A DNA stretch of 64,000 nt from positions 16,754 to 80,753 of the forward strand of contig CAZEHA010000008.1 of assembly GCA_964511665.1 (NCBI GenBank), written 5' to 3'. The first letter of the stretch is position 1. Each line of letters opens with the position of its first letter. Of this stretch, positions 16,664 through 25,193 are shown in pieces. The notes under the pieces were generated by a model. It searched no databases and had not been told where the DNA came from. It saw nothing but the letters and a program-made list of their open reading frames with translations. Source of the stretch: JAGOEF01 sp964511665 (GTDB taxonomy: Bacteria > Bacteroidota > Bacteroidia > Bacteroidales > ML635J-15). The position numbers and the translations under genes are program-made.

Positions 16664-17458
16664 TTATTTGGTACACACTACCTGATTTGAGTATTTTAAA
16701 TTGATAATAGTATACTTGTTCCAGTCGGCTTTTTTAAAACCTTCGCGATACATGGCTTCGAGCTTGCTAAGTTTGTATCGGTAGTTTTCGAGATCACCCA
16801 GCAAAATAATATGATTTCCAACTCTGGGTATCAGTTCGATATCGTATTCGATGTTTATGTGGATTTGGTCGAACTGTGGACCCCATAGTTCATGTGTAGC
16901 AATGAATTTAGAAAATTCAAACACATCAAGAAGTGTATATCCGTATAGGCTTTTCACGTGTTCAACCGTTATGGAGTCTTTGTGCAAACTTTTGGTAAAT
17001 TCAGGTGTTATTTCTCCGGTAAGAACTGTTACATGAGCCGTGTGTTTTTTACTTAAGGGCATTATTTCTCCTTCTGCATCGATGTAGTAGCCGTTGGCTT
17101 GCGAGAGGTCTTTGGGTACGACACGTAAGATGGGTGAGCGCTGTTTTATTACTATTATCAGTTTGCCATCATAATCAGAATATGTCTGCACTTTTGCCAC
17201 TGCCGGATGTGTTTTAATCAGCTTTTCGATATAATCAAAGTTAATATTACACATTGGAATACTGTCGCATATTAAGCCATTGTTAATCAACAAGTTGTTA
17301 ACATCTTCGGTTTCGATAAATTTGTTATTGCCTGTTATAACTATTTGTTTCTGGCTGCAAACTACTTGTTGATTCATGTTTTTGGCAAAGCCAAGAGCCA
17401 TAACCAGATATACACTCAGCGCTGCCCATTTTATCATATTAAGGATTCTTTTTTTCAT
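16664..17458 (-). CDS. ftsQ: Cell division protein FtsQ
   Basis: FtsQ is a bitopic inner-membrane divisome protein that links early and late components. The 264-aa product has one N-terminal membrane segment (about residues 9-26, MIKWAALSVYLVMALGF) and a periplasmic region with a POTRA-like part (IVITGNNKFIETEDVNNLLI) and the later KLEAMYREGFKKADWNKYTI segment. Sequence similarity within this family is low, so position between murC and ftsA supports the call. Its start ATG overlaps the murC stop (ATGA). Confidence 0.93.
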   Translation of the reverse strand: MKKRILNMIKWAALSVYLVMALGFAKNMNQQVVCSQKQIVITGNNKFIETEDVNNLLINNGLICDSIPMCNINFDYIEKLIKTHPAVAKVQTYSDYDGKLIIVIKQRSPILRVVPKDLSQANGYYIDAEGEIMPLSKKHTAHVTVLTGEITPEFTKSLHKDSITVEHVKSLYGYTLLDVFEFSKFIATHELWGPQFDQIHINIEYDIELIPRVGNHIILLGDLENYRYKLSKLEAMYREGFKKADWNKYTIINLKYSNQVVCTK

Positions 17459-18813
17459 CGCATTAATATGGTTTTTATCGTTTGTATATGCCGGTCGATA
17501 TCGCCGGCACCCATGCTTATCAATATGTCGGTTTCAATGTTTTTTACGATATAATCTTCTATTTCCGATTTCTTGCAGATATGTTTTTTTGCCAAGGTAA
17601 TCCTATCATAAATCATTTCTGATTCTACTCCGGGAATAGGTAATTCGCGGGCAGGGTACACAGGCAATAGTATTACTTCATCGAATTGCGATAATATATT
17701 TGCAAATTCATCGGCAAAGTCGCGCGTTCTGCTGTATAAATGTGGTTGAAATATGGCCGTAATTTTTTTATGGGGAAACAAACTTCGGGTAGCTTCAAGT
17801 GTAGCTTCTATTTCGCGGGGATGGTGGGCATAGTCGTCGATGTACACTATTTTTGGAGTATTCAGAATGTATTCGAAACGACGTTTTACACCCCTAAAAG
17901 TTCGTAAGCCTTCGCGAATAGTCTCTGGCTTAGCCCCTGAACACAACGCAATAGCCGACGCTGCCACCGCATTTTCGATATGGTGTTTGCCGGCATAAGC
18001 TATTTCTAAATTGCTGATAATTCCAAACGGACTTTGCAAATCGAAATGGGTGCTGCTTTCTTTTATTCTGATGTTTGCAGCTGCAAACGAGGCACTACTG
18101 TCGTTGTAACTGTAGGTGTAGCGTGTGCTGTGTTTGCTTAGGAGCTTTTCGGAGATATCGTGTTTTATAATGACGCAACCATCTGATTTTACCTGAAATA
18201 TAAATTCATTATAGGCCTGTTGCATATAATCGGCACTGCCATAAATATCGAGATGATCGGTATCGATATAAGAAACCAAGGCTATGTCGGGAAAGAGTTT
18301 TAAGAATGAGCGGTCGTATTCATCGGCTTCTACCACAACCATATTGCTTTCGGGGTGTAGCACCAGGTTACTGCCGAAATTAACCGATAAGCCACCTAAA
18401 AAAGCGTTACAAACCGAAGGCTTTTGGTTTAATACCCAAGCTGTGAGTGTTGATATCGAAGTTTTTCCGTGGGTGCCTGCCACAGCCAGGCATTTCATGG
18501 TTGAGGCCATTGATGCAAGCATTTCAGATCGTTTCATTATCACGAAACCATGAGCGCGAAACCAGGTAATTTGATCGTGGTTGCCTGGAACTGCTGGAGT
18601 ATAAATTACAGTTGTTGATGCGGGTTGCCTGAATCGGGGAGGGATGGCTGTTTCCGATTCATCAAAACAAACACTTATGCCGTCGCCCGAGAGTTTTTCG
18701 GTAATTTCCGATGGCGTTTTGTCGTATCCGGCAACTGCATACCCCTTACGGTGAAAATAGCTTGCCAGTGCGCTCATGCCAATGCCGCCAATACCCACAA
18801 AATAATATGACAT
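17455..18813 (-). CDS. murC: UDP-N-acetylmuramate--L-alanine ligase
   Basis: MurC adds L-alanine to UDP-MurNAc in the cytoplasm, starting the stem peptide. I take ATG 18813 (MSYYFVGIGGIGMSALA), which gives 452 aa and lies 4 nt after the murG stop; longer in-frame starts overlap murG. The ATP-binding motif GTHGKTS is near residue 112, followed by the Mur ligase central domain (VVVEADEYDRSFL) and the C-terminal domain (YIDDYAHHPREIEATL). It overlaps ftsQ by 4 nt. Confidence 0.97.
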   Translation of the reverse strand: MSYYFVGIGGIGMSALASYFHRKGYAVAGYDKTPSEITEKLSGDGISVCFDESETAIPPRFRQPASTTVIYTPAVPGNHDQITWFRAHGFVIMKRSEMLASMASTMKCLAVAGTHGKTSISTLTAWVLNQKPSVCNAFLGGLSVNFGSNLVLHPESNMVVVEADEYDRSFLKLFPDIALVSYIDTDHLDIYGSADYMQQAYNEFIFQVKSDGCVIIKHDISEKLLSKHSTRYTYSYNDSSASFAAANIRIKESSTHFDLQSPFGIISNLEIAYAGKHHIENAVAASAIALCSGAKPETIREGLRTFRGVKRRFEYILNTPKIVYIDDYAHHPREIEATLEATRSLFPHKKITAIFQPHLYSRTRDFADEFANILSQFDEVILLPVYPARELPIPGVESEMIYDRITLAKKHICKKSEIEDYIVKNIETDILISMGAGDIDRHIQTIKTILMR

Positions 18814-18817
18814 TGTG

Positions 18818-19924
18818 TTATTTTTCATGGGCAAGTTCCAGTACTTTTTTTGCAATGATATCGGCTGAATTGTGAATTGCCAGTTTTTGTATATTCTTGC
18901 TTAACTCAAATTGCATGTCTTTGTTTTCGATAAGTGCTTTCACTTGTGGAAACAAGGCGTGCATGGCTTCGGTGTCGCGAACCATTAAGGCTGCATTTTT
19001 GTTGACCAAGGCCATGGCATTTTTTGTTTGATGATCTTCGGAGACATTAGGTGATGGAACAAAAATGGCAGGTTTGGCCACAAGACAAAGTTCCGAAATT
19101 GTGCTGGCCCCTGCACGCGAAATTACCACATCGGCAACAGAAAAGGCCAGGTCCATACGATAAATAAAGTCGTATGGAAATATTAGACTATCCGATGAGT
19201 TGGCAGCACACTCAATGGCTTTCTGGTAAAAGCTTTTCCCTGTTTGCCATAATACCTGAACATTGTTGTTTGCAAAGAATTCGCGGTTGGCGGCAATGCT
19301 TTGGTTTATGGTTAATGCCCCTAAGCTTCCTCCAACCGATAATACAACAGGTAAATCGGCACGTAAACCAAAGAAGTTCAATGCTTCTTCGCGTTTATCG
19401 TTAATATTAAGAATGTCTTGTCGTACGGGGTTTCCGGTAAATATTATTTTTTCTTTCGGAAAGAATTTTTCAAGATTGTCATATGCAACGCAAATAGCCC
19501 TGACCTTTTTAGCCAATAAGCGATTGGTAATACCCGGAAATGAATTTTGTTCCTGAATAAGGCAGGGGATCTTTTTTCGCGAAGCTGCTCTAAGCAACGG
19601 ACCACTTGCATAACCTCCCACGCCAACAGCTGCATCAGGCGAGAATTCTTTAATAATTCTGCGAGCTTTATGCATACTACGTATGAGACCTTCAATGAAA
19701 CGAAACATTTTTAACGATGGCTTGCGCGGAAAACCCATAACGGGAAGTCCTATTATTGGGTAACCGGCTTGTGGAACCTTTTCCATTTCCATGCGCCCCT
19801 CGGCGCCTACAAACAAAATATTCGTTTCGGGAGCCGCTTTTTTTATGGCATTGGCAATGGCTATAGCCGGAAAGATATGCCCACCTGTACCACCTCCGCT
19901 GATTATTATATTCTTTGTTTTCAT
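18818..19924 (-). CDS. murG: UDP-GlcNAc:lipid I N-acetylglucosaminyltransferase MurG
   Basis: MurG adds GlcNAc to lipid I to make lipid II on the inner face of the membrane. The 368-aa GT-B protein has the N-terminal glycine-rich loop ISGGGTGGHIFPAIAIA, GVGGYASGPLL, and the C-terminal donor-binding region VVISRAGASTISELCLVAKP. It overlaps ftsW by 4 nt and murC follows after 4 nt, as expected for tight dcw packing. Confidence 0.98.
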   Translation of the reverse strand: MKTKNIIISGGGTGGHIFPAIAIANAIKKAAPETNILFVGAEGRMEMEKVPQAGYPIIGLPVMGFPRKPSLKMFRFIEGLIRSMHKARRIIKEFSPDAAVGVGGYASGPLLRAASRKKIPCLIQEQNSFPGITNRLLAKKVRAICVAYDNLEKFFPKEKIIFTGNPVRQDILNINDKREEALNFFGLRADLPVVLSVGGSLGALTINQSIAANREFFANNNVQVLWQTGKSFYQKAIECAANSSDSLIFPYDFIYRMDLAFSVADVVISRAGASTISELCLVAKPAIFVPSPNVSEDHQTKNAMALVNKNAALMVRDTEAMHALFPQVKALIENKDMQFELSKNIQKLAIHNSADIIAKKVLELAHEK

Positions 19925-21135
19925 TTGCTTTCTTCTGGTGATACCTCTGCCCCGATTATGGGATTTGATTGTTCACTTTCTTCTTTCATCTCATCTTTCT
20001 TTTTTGCTTCGGTTTCGTTAACCTCACGGCTAATGCTTAGAATAATACCTACACCTAGACTAAGGAATACAATAGATGTGCCCCCCATGCTTACAAATGG
20101 AAGTGTTTGACCGGTAACAGGCAGTATATTTACCGAAACTGCCATATGCGAAAATGCCTGAAACACCAATAGCAATCCTAAGCCACAAGCCGAATACGCA
20201 CCAAATTTTCGGTCAACCTTTTTTACAATTATTATAACCCTGTAAAACAGAAACACATACAATGCTATCAATATAAGGGCACCAATTATATATCCGTACT
20301 CTTCAACAATAATGGCAAAAATAAAATCGGAATAGGGGTGAGGTAATATATTTCTTTGCACAGAGTTACCGGGGCCTTTCCCGAATATTCCGGCAGATGC
20401 CACTGCAATTTTTGCCTGATTTGCCTGAAAATTTCCTTCGCTTTCGGGATTTACAAAATCTTCGATGCGCTTTTGTGCTGTTCCTAAGCGGCTCTCAACA
20501 GGGCTTATTTGAACAATCACAATAAACAGCCCTATTGCTGCAATGCCTATCGCCATTACCGACAACAAATATTTGTATTTTACCTGACCGACAAAGAACA
20601 ATACCATCGACACACCAAACAGTAATGCAGACGTAGAAATATCAGCAGGAAAAATTAATCCACAGACTAATAACACCGGTAGCATGAGATACTTAAGCAT
20701 TCCTTTGAATGATTTTATTTCGTCTTCTCTCACTGCCATTACACGTGCCAAATACATAATCAGGGCTATTTTGGCAAAATCGCTTGTTTGAAACGTAATG
20801 CCACCCGGCAACTCTATCCATCGGCTGGCCTGGTTAAGGCTCATCCCCCACAGTAAAGTTACGAGTAACAGAAATACTGCCAGATAAAAGGCCATTTGCG
20901 AAAGTTTGCTAAAGTATTTATAGGGTATGCGATGCACCACAAAAATAATACTGAACCCTATAATAAGAATGGCACCCTGCCTTAACAAATAGTGAGTGGC
21001 ATTGCCTCCGAAAAACTTATAGGCAAGTGTTCCCGAAGCGCTGTAAACAGCCAACAGAGAATAGAACGAGAGTATAACCAGTATCGTCCAGATTACCTTA
21101 TCACCTTTTATATTATTTCTAAGAAAATCGATCAT
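19921..21135 (-). CDS. ftsW: Septal peptidoglycan glycosyltransferase FtsW (SEDS family)
   Basis: FtsW polymerises glycan strands from lipid II at the septum, in complex with the cognate FtsI. The 404-aa protein has about ten membrane segments and SEDS-family motifs such as WIELPGGITFQTSDFAKIAL and, near the C-terminus, LPFVSMGGTSIVFLSLGVGI. A hydrophilic tail of about 35 residues ends it. It overlaps murD by 1 nt and murG by 4 nt. RodA is a paralogue, but position between murD and murG points to FtsW. Confidence 0.95.
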   Translation of the reverse strand: MIDFLRNNIKGDKVIWTILVILSFYSLLAVYSASGTLAYKFFGGNATHYLLRQGAILIIGFSIIFVVHRIPYKYFSKLSQMAFYLAVFLLLVTLLWGMSLNQASRWIELPGGITFQTSDFAKIALIMYLARVMAVREDEIKSFKGMLKYLMLPVLLVCGLIFPADISTSALLFGVSMVLFFVGQVKYKYLLSVMAIGIAAIGLFIVIVQISPVESRLGTAQKRIEDFVNPESEGNFQANQAKIAVASAGIFGKGPGNSVQRNILPHPYSDFIFAIIVEEYGYIIGALILIALYVFLFYRVIIIVKKVDRKFGAYSACGLGLLLVFQAFSHMAVSVNILPVTGQTLPFVSMGGTSIVFLSLGVGIILSISREVNETEAKKKDEMKEESEQSNPIIGAEVSPEESK

Positions 21136-22478
21136 TACAGATTTCTTACAGCTTTTTTAAACAGATAACCGCGTTCTTCGTAATTTTTAAAGAGATCGAA
21201 ACTGGCGCAGGCAGGCGACAGCAATACTACATCGTTGTTGGTGGCAAGGCGATAAGCGGCCGTTACTGCATCGTCCATCGAAGTAGTATCTACTATTTTG
21301 GGTACAATTTCATCGAAAGCTGCGTGAATTTTACTGTTGTCGGTGCCCAAACAAACAATGGCTTTCACTTTTTGCTTCACCAAATCGGTAAGCATCGAAT
21401 AGTCGTTGCCCTTGTCAACACCTCCAACAATCCATACAGTGGGTTGTTTCATGCATTCGAGTGCATACCAGGCCGAGTTAACGTTGGTGGCTTTTGAATC
21501 GTTAATAAATTCGATGCCATGTACTTTAATAACCGGTTCCAGTCGGTGTTCCACATTTTTAAAATCCATCAGGCTTTCGCGAATAATGTCTTTGCGAATG
21601 TCGAGAACGTGGGCCACTATCGATGCTGCCATCGAGTTGTAGGCATTGTGCTTGCCTTGCAATGCGAGTTCGTGTATTGTCATAGTCATTACGGTTTTAT
21701 TATTATCGATAATTTGAATTTTTTCGTCTTTGATTATTGCTCCCGATTGTGGCTTGGCATCCGATAAGGTGAAAGGGAATTGTTTGGCAATTGGCTGAAT
21801 GTTTTCAAGCTCCTGTAAAATGCTTGTGTCGTCGGAACAATAAATAAATACATCACTTTCGGTCTGATTCTGAAGAATTCGGAATTTTGAGTTGACGTAG
21901 TTCTGAAATTTATATTCGTACCTGTCGAGATGATCGGGAGTAATATTCATTAAAACAGCCAGTTCTGCCCTGAATTGAAACATGCCATCGAGTTGAAAGC
22001 TGCTGAGTTCTAATACGTAGTAGTCGTATTTTTTCTCGGCAACCTGTAGTGCAAAGCTTTGACCAACATTTCCGGCAAGTCCTACATTAAGTCCTGCTTT
22101 TTTTAATATGTGGTAGGTGAGCAGGGTGGTGGTGGTTTTTCCGTTACTGCCTGTAATACATATTTTAATGGCATTGGTGTAACGGGCAGCAAATTCAATT
22201 TCCGAAATCACAGGAATTCCCAATGTATGCAATTTTTGTATAATGGCAGCCTTGTCGGGGATTCCGGGACTTTTAATTACTTCGCTTGCATCAACAATCT
22301 TAAACTCAGTATGTTGTTTCTCTTCGAATTCGATACCGTGATTAGTAAGCATATCACGGTATTTGGGAGCAATTTCTCCCATGTCGGAAACAAACACACT
22401 ATAGCCTTTTGCAGCAGCTAATATAGCCGAGCCAACACCACTTTCTCCTGCACCCAATATGGCAATTTTTGTTTTCAA
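21135..22478 (-). CDS. murD: UDP-N-acetylmuramoyl-L-alanine--D-glutamate ligase
   Basis: MurD adds D-glutamate to UDP-MurNAc-L-Ala. The 447-aa product has the N-terminal Rossmann-like domain (IAILGAGESGVGSAILA), the ATP loop CITGSNGKTTTTLLTYH near residue 110, the central LMNITPDHLDRYEYKF motif and the C-terminal GVDKGNDYSML and LLSPACASFDLFKNYEERG segments. It lies between mraY (1 nt gap) and ftsW. Confidence 0.98.
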   Translation of the reverse strand: MKTKIAILGAGESGVGSAILAAAKGYSVFVSDMGEIAPKYRDMLTNHGIEFEEKQHTEFKIVDASEVIKSPGIPDKAAIIQKLHTLGIPVISEIEFAARYTNAIKICITGSNGKTTTTLLTYHILKKAGLNVGLAGNVGQSFALQVAEKKYDYYVLELSSFQLDGMFQFRAELAVLMNITPDHLDRYEYKFQNYVNSKFRILQNQTESDVFIYCSDDTSILQELENIQPIAKQFPFTLSDAKPQSGAIIKDEKIQIIDNNKTVMTMTIHELALQGKHNAYNSMAASIVAHVLDIRKDIIRESLMDFKNVEHRLEPVIKVHGIEFINDSKATNVNSAWYALECMKQPTVWIVGGVDKGNDYSMLTDLVKQKVKAIVCLGTDNSKIHAAFDEIVPKIVDTTSMDDAVTAAYRLATNNDVVLLSPACASFDLFKNYEERGYLFKKAVRNL

Positions 22479-22479
22479 C

Positions 22480-23736
22480 TTATCGAAGTTTTAATGTTAC
22501 AATGGCAATAACAGCCAGCATAAGACCCACAATCCAGAAACGCGCTACAATTTTAGGTTCGGGATATCCTTTTTTCTGATAATGGTGGTGCAGTGGCGAC
22601 ATCAGAAAAATCCGCCTGCCTTCGCCGTATTTGCGTTTGGTGTACTTGAACCATGTAACCTGTAATATCACCGAAAGGCTCTCCATAAAGAATACTCCGC
22701 ACAGAATGGGCAACAACAATTCTTTTTTGATAATTATGGCAAATACGGCAATTATGCCTCCAATGGCCAAACTGCCGGTGTCGCCCATAAATACCTGTGC
22801 AGGAAATGAATTGTACCATAAAAACCCGATGGTGGCACCAATGAATGCGGCCATATACACCACCAGTTCTCCGGTATGTGGAATATACATGATATGCAGA
22901 TAATCGGCTGCTACAATGTTTCCCGATACATAGGCAAGTATGCCCAGAGTAACCCCGATAATCGACGAGGTGCCTGCCGCCAGACCGTCGAGGCCATCGG
23001 TAAGGTTAGCTCCGTTCGATACGGCTGTAATAATGAGAATGGTTATAATTACAAAAATTATCCATGCAAACTTGTACTTTATATTGTCGCCCAGGAAATC
23101 AACAAATTTCACGTAGTTGAACTCATTGTTTTTTACAAACGGTATTGTGGTACGTGTCGATTTTATGTCGTGATACATCACATCACCATCTTCGCAATTG
23201 CTTATGGTAATGTCGTCGCCTATTACTTTTTGATCGGCTGTTGCCGGCTGTTGTGTCTTCACCCTGATAACTACGTCGTTGCTGTAGTATAGAGTCAGAC
23301 CCACAATTAAACCCAATGTAATCTGTCCCAGTATTTTGTATTTTCCGGGGAGACCTTTTTTATTCTTTTTAAATACCTTGATGTAATCGTCGATGAACCC
23401 GATTGCTCCGAGCCATATTGTTGTGATGAGCATTAAAACAACATACACATTGTCGAGCTTTGCCCATAGCAGCACCGGAAGTATAATTGAAAGCAGAATA
23501 ATTATGCCTCCCATGGTTGGAGTTCCTTTTTTCTGCATTTGGCCTTCGAGACCCAGATCGCGTATTTCTTCACCAATTTGAAGTCGCTGCAGTTTTCTGA
23601 TAATACGCTTTCCGAAAAGCATCGAAATTATGAGCGATGTAATAATTGTCATTGCAGCCCTGAAGGTGATAAATTGTACTACCCCTGCTCCGGGTACGTT
23701 CAACTGATCGAGATATTGAAATAGATAATATAACAT
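22480..23736 (-). CDS. mraY: Phospho-N-acetylmuramoyl-pentapeptide transferase MraY
   Basis: MraY transfers phospho-MurNAc-pentapeptide to undecaprenyl phosphate, forming lipid I in the inner membrane. The 418-aa polytopic protein has the catalytic motifs GFIDDYIKVFKKNKKGL, NGANLTDGLDGLAAG, GDTGSLAIGG and the HHHYQKKG loop. It is about 55 residues longer than the E. coli enzyme because of a soluble insertion around residues 150-205 (containing KSTRTTIPFVKNNEFNYVKF). A similar insertion is usual in this phylum as far as I recall. It overlaps murE by one base. Confidence 0.97.
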   Translation of the reverse strand: MLYYLFQYLDQLNVPGAGVVQFITFRAAMTIITSLIISMLFGKRIIRKLQRLQIGEEIRDLGLEGQMQKKGTPTMGGIIILLSIILPVLLWAKLDNVYVVLMLITTIWLGAIGFIDDYIKVFKKNKKGLPGKYKILGQITLGLIVGLTLYYSNDVVIRVKTQQPATADQKVIGDDITISNCEDGDVMYHDIKSTRTTIPFVKNNEFNYVKFVDFLGDNIKYKFAWIIFVIITILIITAVSNGANLTDGLDGLAAGTSSIIGVTLGILAYVSGNIVAADYLHIMYIPHTGELVVYMAAFIGATIGFLWYNSFPAQVFMGDTGSLAIGGIIAVFAIIIKKELLLPILCGVFFMESLSVILQVTWFKYTKRKYGEGRRIFLMSPLHHHYQKKGYPEPKIVARFWIVGLMLAVIAIVTLKLR

Positions 23737-25193
23737 TATGATAGGTTATTTAGAATTTCTAAAACTATTTCGCGGTCGTCGAAGTGGTGTTTAACTCCTT
23801 CTATTTCCTGATATGTTTCGTGACCCTTTCCGGCAATTAAAATCACGTCGCCGGGTTGTGCCAGCATACATGCTGTTCTGATAGCTTCGCGACGATCGGT
23901 TATTTTCAAGGTCTTTGTTTTGTAGTCGATGGCTAAGCCTTTTTCCATGTGCGAAATTATGTCTTCGGGCTTTTCGAAACGCGGATTGTCGCTGGTAAGA
24001 ATAAGTTTGTTGCTATGAAGGGCAGCCACTCTTGCCATTTCGGGGCGCTTGGTTTTGTCGCGATTGCCACCGGCACCAACCACGGTAATAATGCGCGCGC
24101 CGCTTATTTTTATTTGCGAAATGGTAAGAAGCACGTTATTAAGGGCATCGGGAGTATGCGCATAATCAACTATGGCTGTAATATCGTTTTGGCTTCTGAA
24201 AGTTTGAAACCTGCCATCAACAGCATGAAGAGAACTAATTATAGATAATGATTCCTGCGATTCGAACCCGAGAAGCATTGCAGTTCCGTATATGGCCAAT
24301 AGATTATATGCATTGAACCGCCCTGTGAAGTGCGACCACATTTCGTTCCTGTTGATATTCAGTAACATGCCATTGAAGTCGCTTTCAAGTATCTGAGCTT
24401 TGAAATCGGCAGGGTGCATCAGCGAATAGCTATGTTTGCTTGCATTGCTGTTTTGAAGCATTACTTCACCATTCTTATCGTCGATGTTGGTTAAGGCAAA
24501 CGCCTCCTTTGGAAGCATATCGAAGAACGCCTTTTTGGCTTTTATGTACTCTGAAAATGTGTGGTGATAATCGAGGTGATCGTGAGTAATATTTGTAAAG
24601 ATACCTCCGGTAAAACAGAGTGCAGTAACCCTGTGCTGCACAATAGCATGAGAGCTAACTTCCATAAAACAATACTCACACCCACGTTCTACCATATCGG
24701 CAAGCATACGGTTCAGGCTCAGACTATCAGGGGTGGTGTGGCTGGCCGGAATGCTTTCGCCATCGATAATGTTTTTAACGGTACTGAGTAATCCTGCTTT
24801 GAATCCTGCTTTGGTCACCAGATTATATAAGGTGGTTGCAATGGTGGTTTTTCCGTTGGTGCCGGTTACTCCAACCAATTTTATTTTTTCTGACGGAAAA
24901 CCGTAAAAAGCGGCTGATGCTTTGGCTAGAGCAATAGAAGCGTTTTCGGCCTGAATGTAGCACACTTTTTTATTGATAACTTTGGGCAATTCTTCACAAA
25001 TTATAGCAACGGCTCCCGATTCAATGGCTTGAGGTATAAATTGATGTCCGTCGGTTGTAGCACCTCTTACAGCAACGAATAATGTGCCCGGCTCCACTTT
25101 TCTGGAATCGAAAACAATGTGACTGAAAGAGTCAACACCGTTGTCAATTACTTGTTTGGTGGCAATATGTAGCAATATTTCGTTCAGTTTCAT
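23736..25193 (-). CDS. murE: UDP-MurNAc-tripeptide synthetase MurE (meso-DAP type)
   Basis: MurE adds the third stem-peptide residue. The 485-aa product has the ATP loop VGVTGTNGKTTIATTL near residues 108-123, the THDHLDYHHTF motif near 203, and the substrate motif DNPR at residues 402-405. DNPR is the signature of enzymes using meso-diaminopimelate instead of lysine, so the cell wall should be DAP type. It overlaps ftsI and mraY by one base each. Confidence 0.97.
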   Translation of the reverse strand: MKLNEILLHIATKQVIDNGVDSFSHIVFDSRKVEPGTLFVAVRGATTDGHQFIPQAIESGAVAIICEELPKVINKKVCYIQAENASIALAKASAAFYGFPSEKIKLVGVTGTNGKTTIATTLYNLVTKAGFKAGLLSTVKNIIDGESIPASHTTPDSLSLNRMLADMVERGCEYCFMEVSSHAIVQHRVTALCFTGGIFTNITHDHLDYHHTFSEYIKAKKAFFDMLPKEAFALTNIDDKNGEVMLQNSNASKHSYSLMHPADFKAQILESDFNGMLLNINRNEMWSHFTGRFNAYNLLAIYGTAMLLGFESQESLSIISSLHAVDGRFQTFRSQNDITAIVDYAHTPDALNNVLLTISQIKISGARIITVVGAGGNRDKTKRPEMARVAALHSNKLILTSDNPRFEKPEDIISHMEKGLAIDYKTKTLKITDRREAIRTACMLAQPGDVILIAGKGHETYQEIEGVKHHFDDREIVLEILNNLS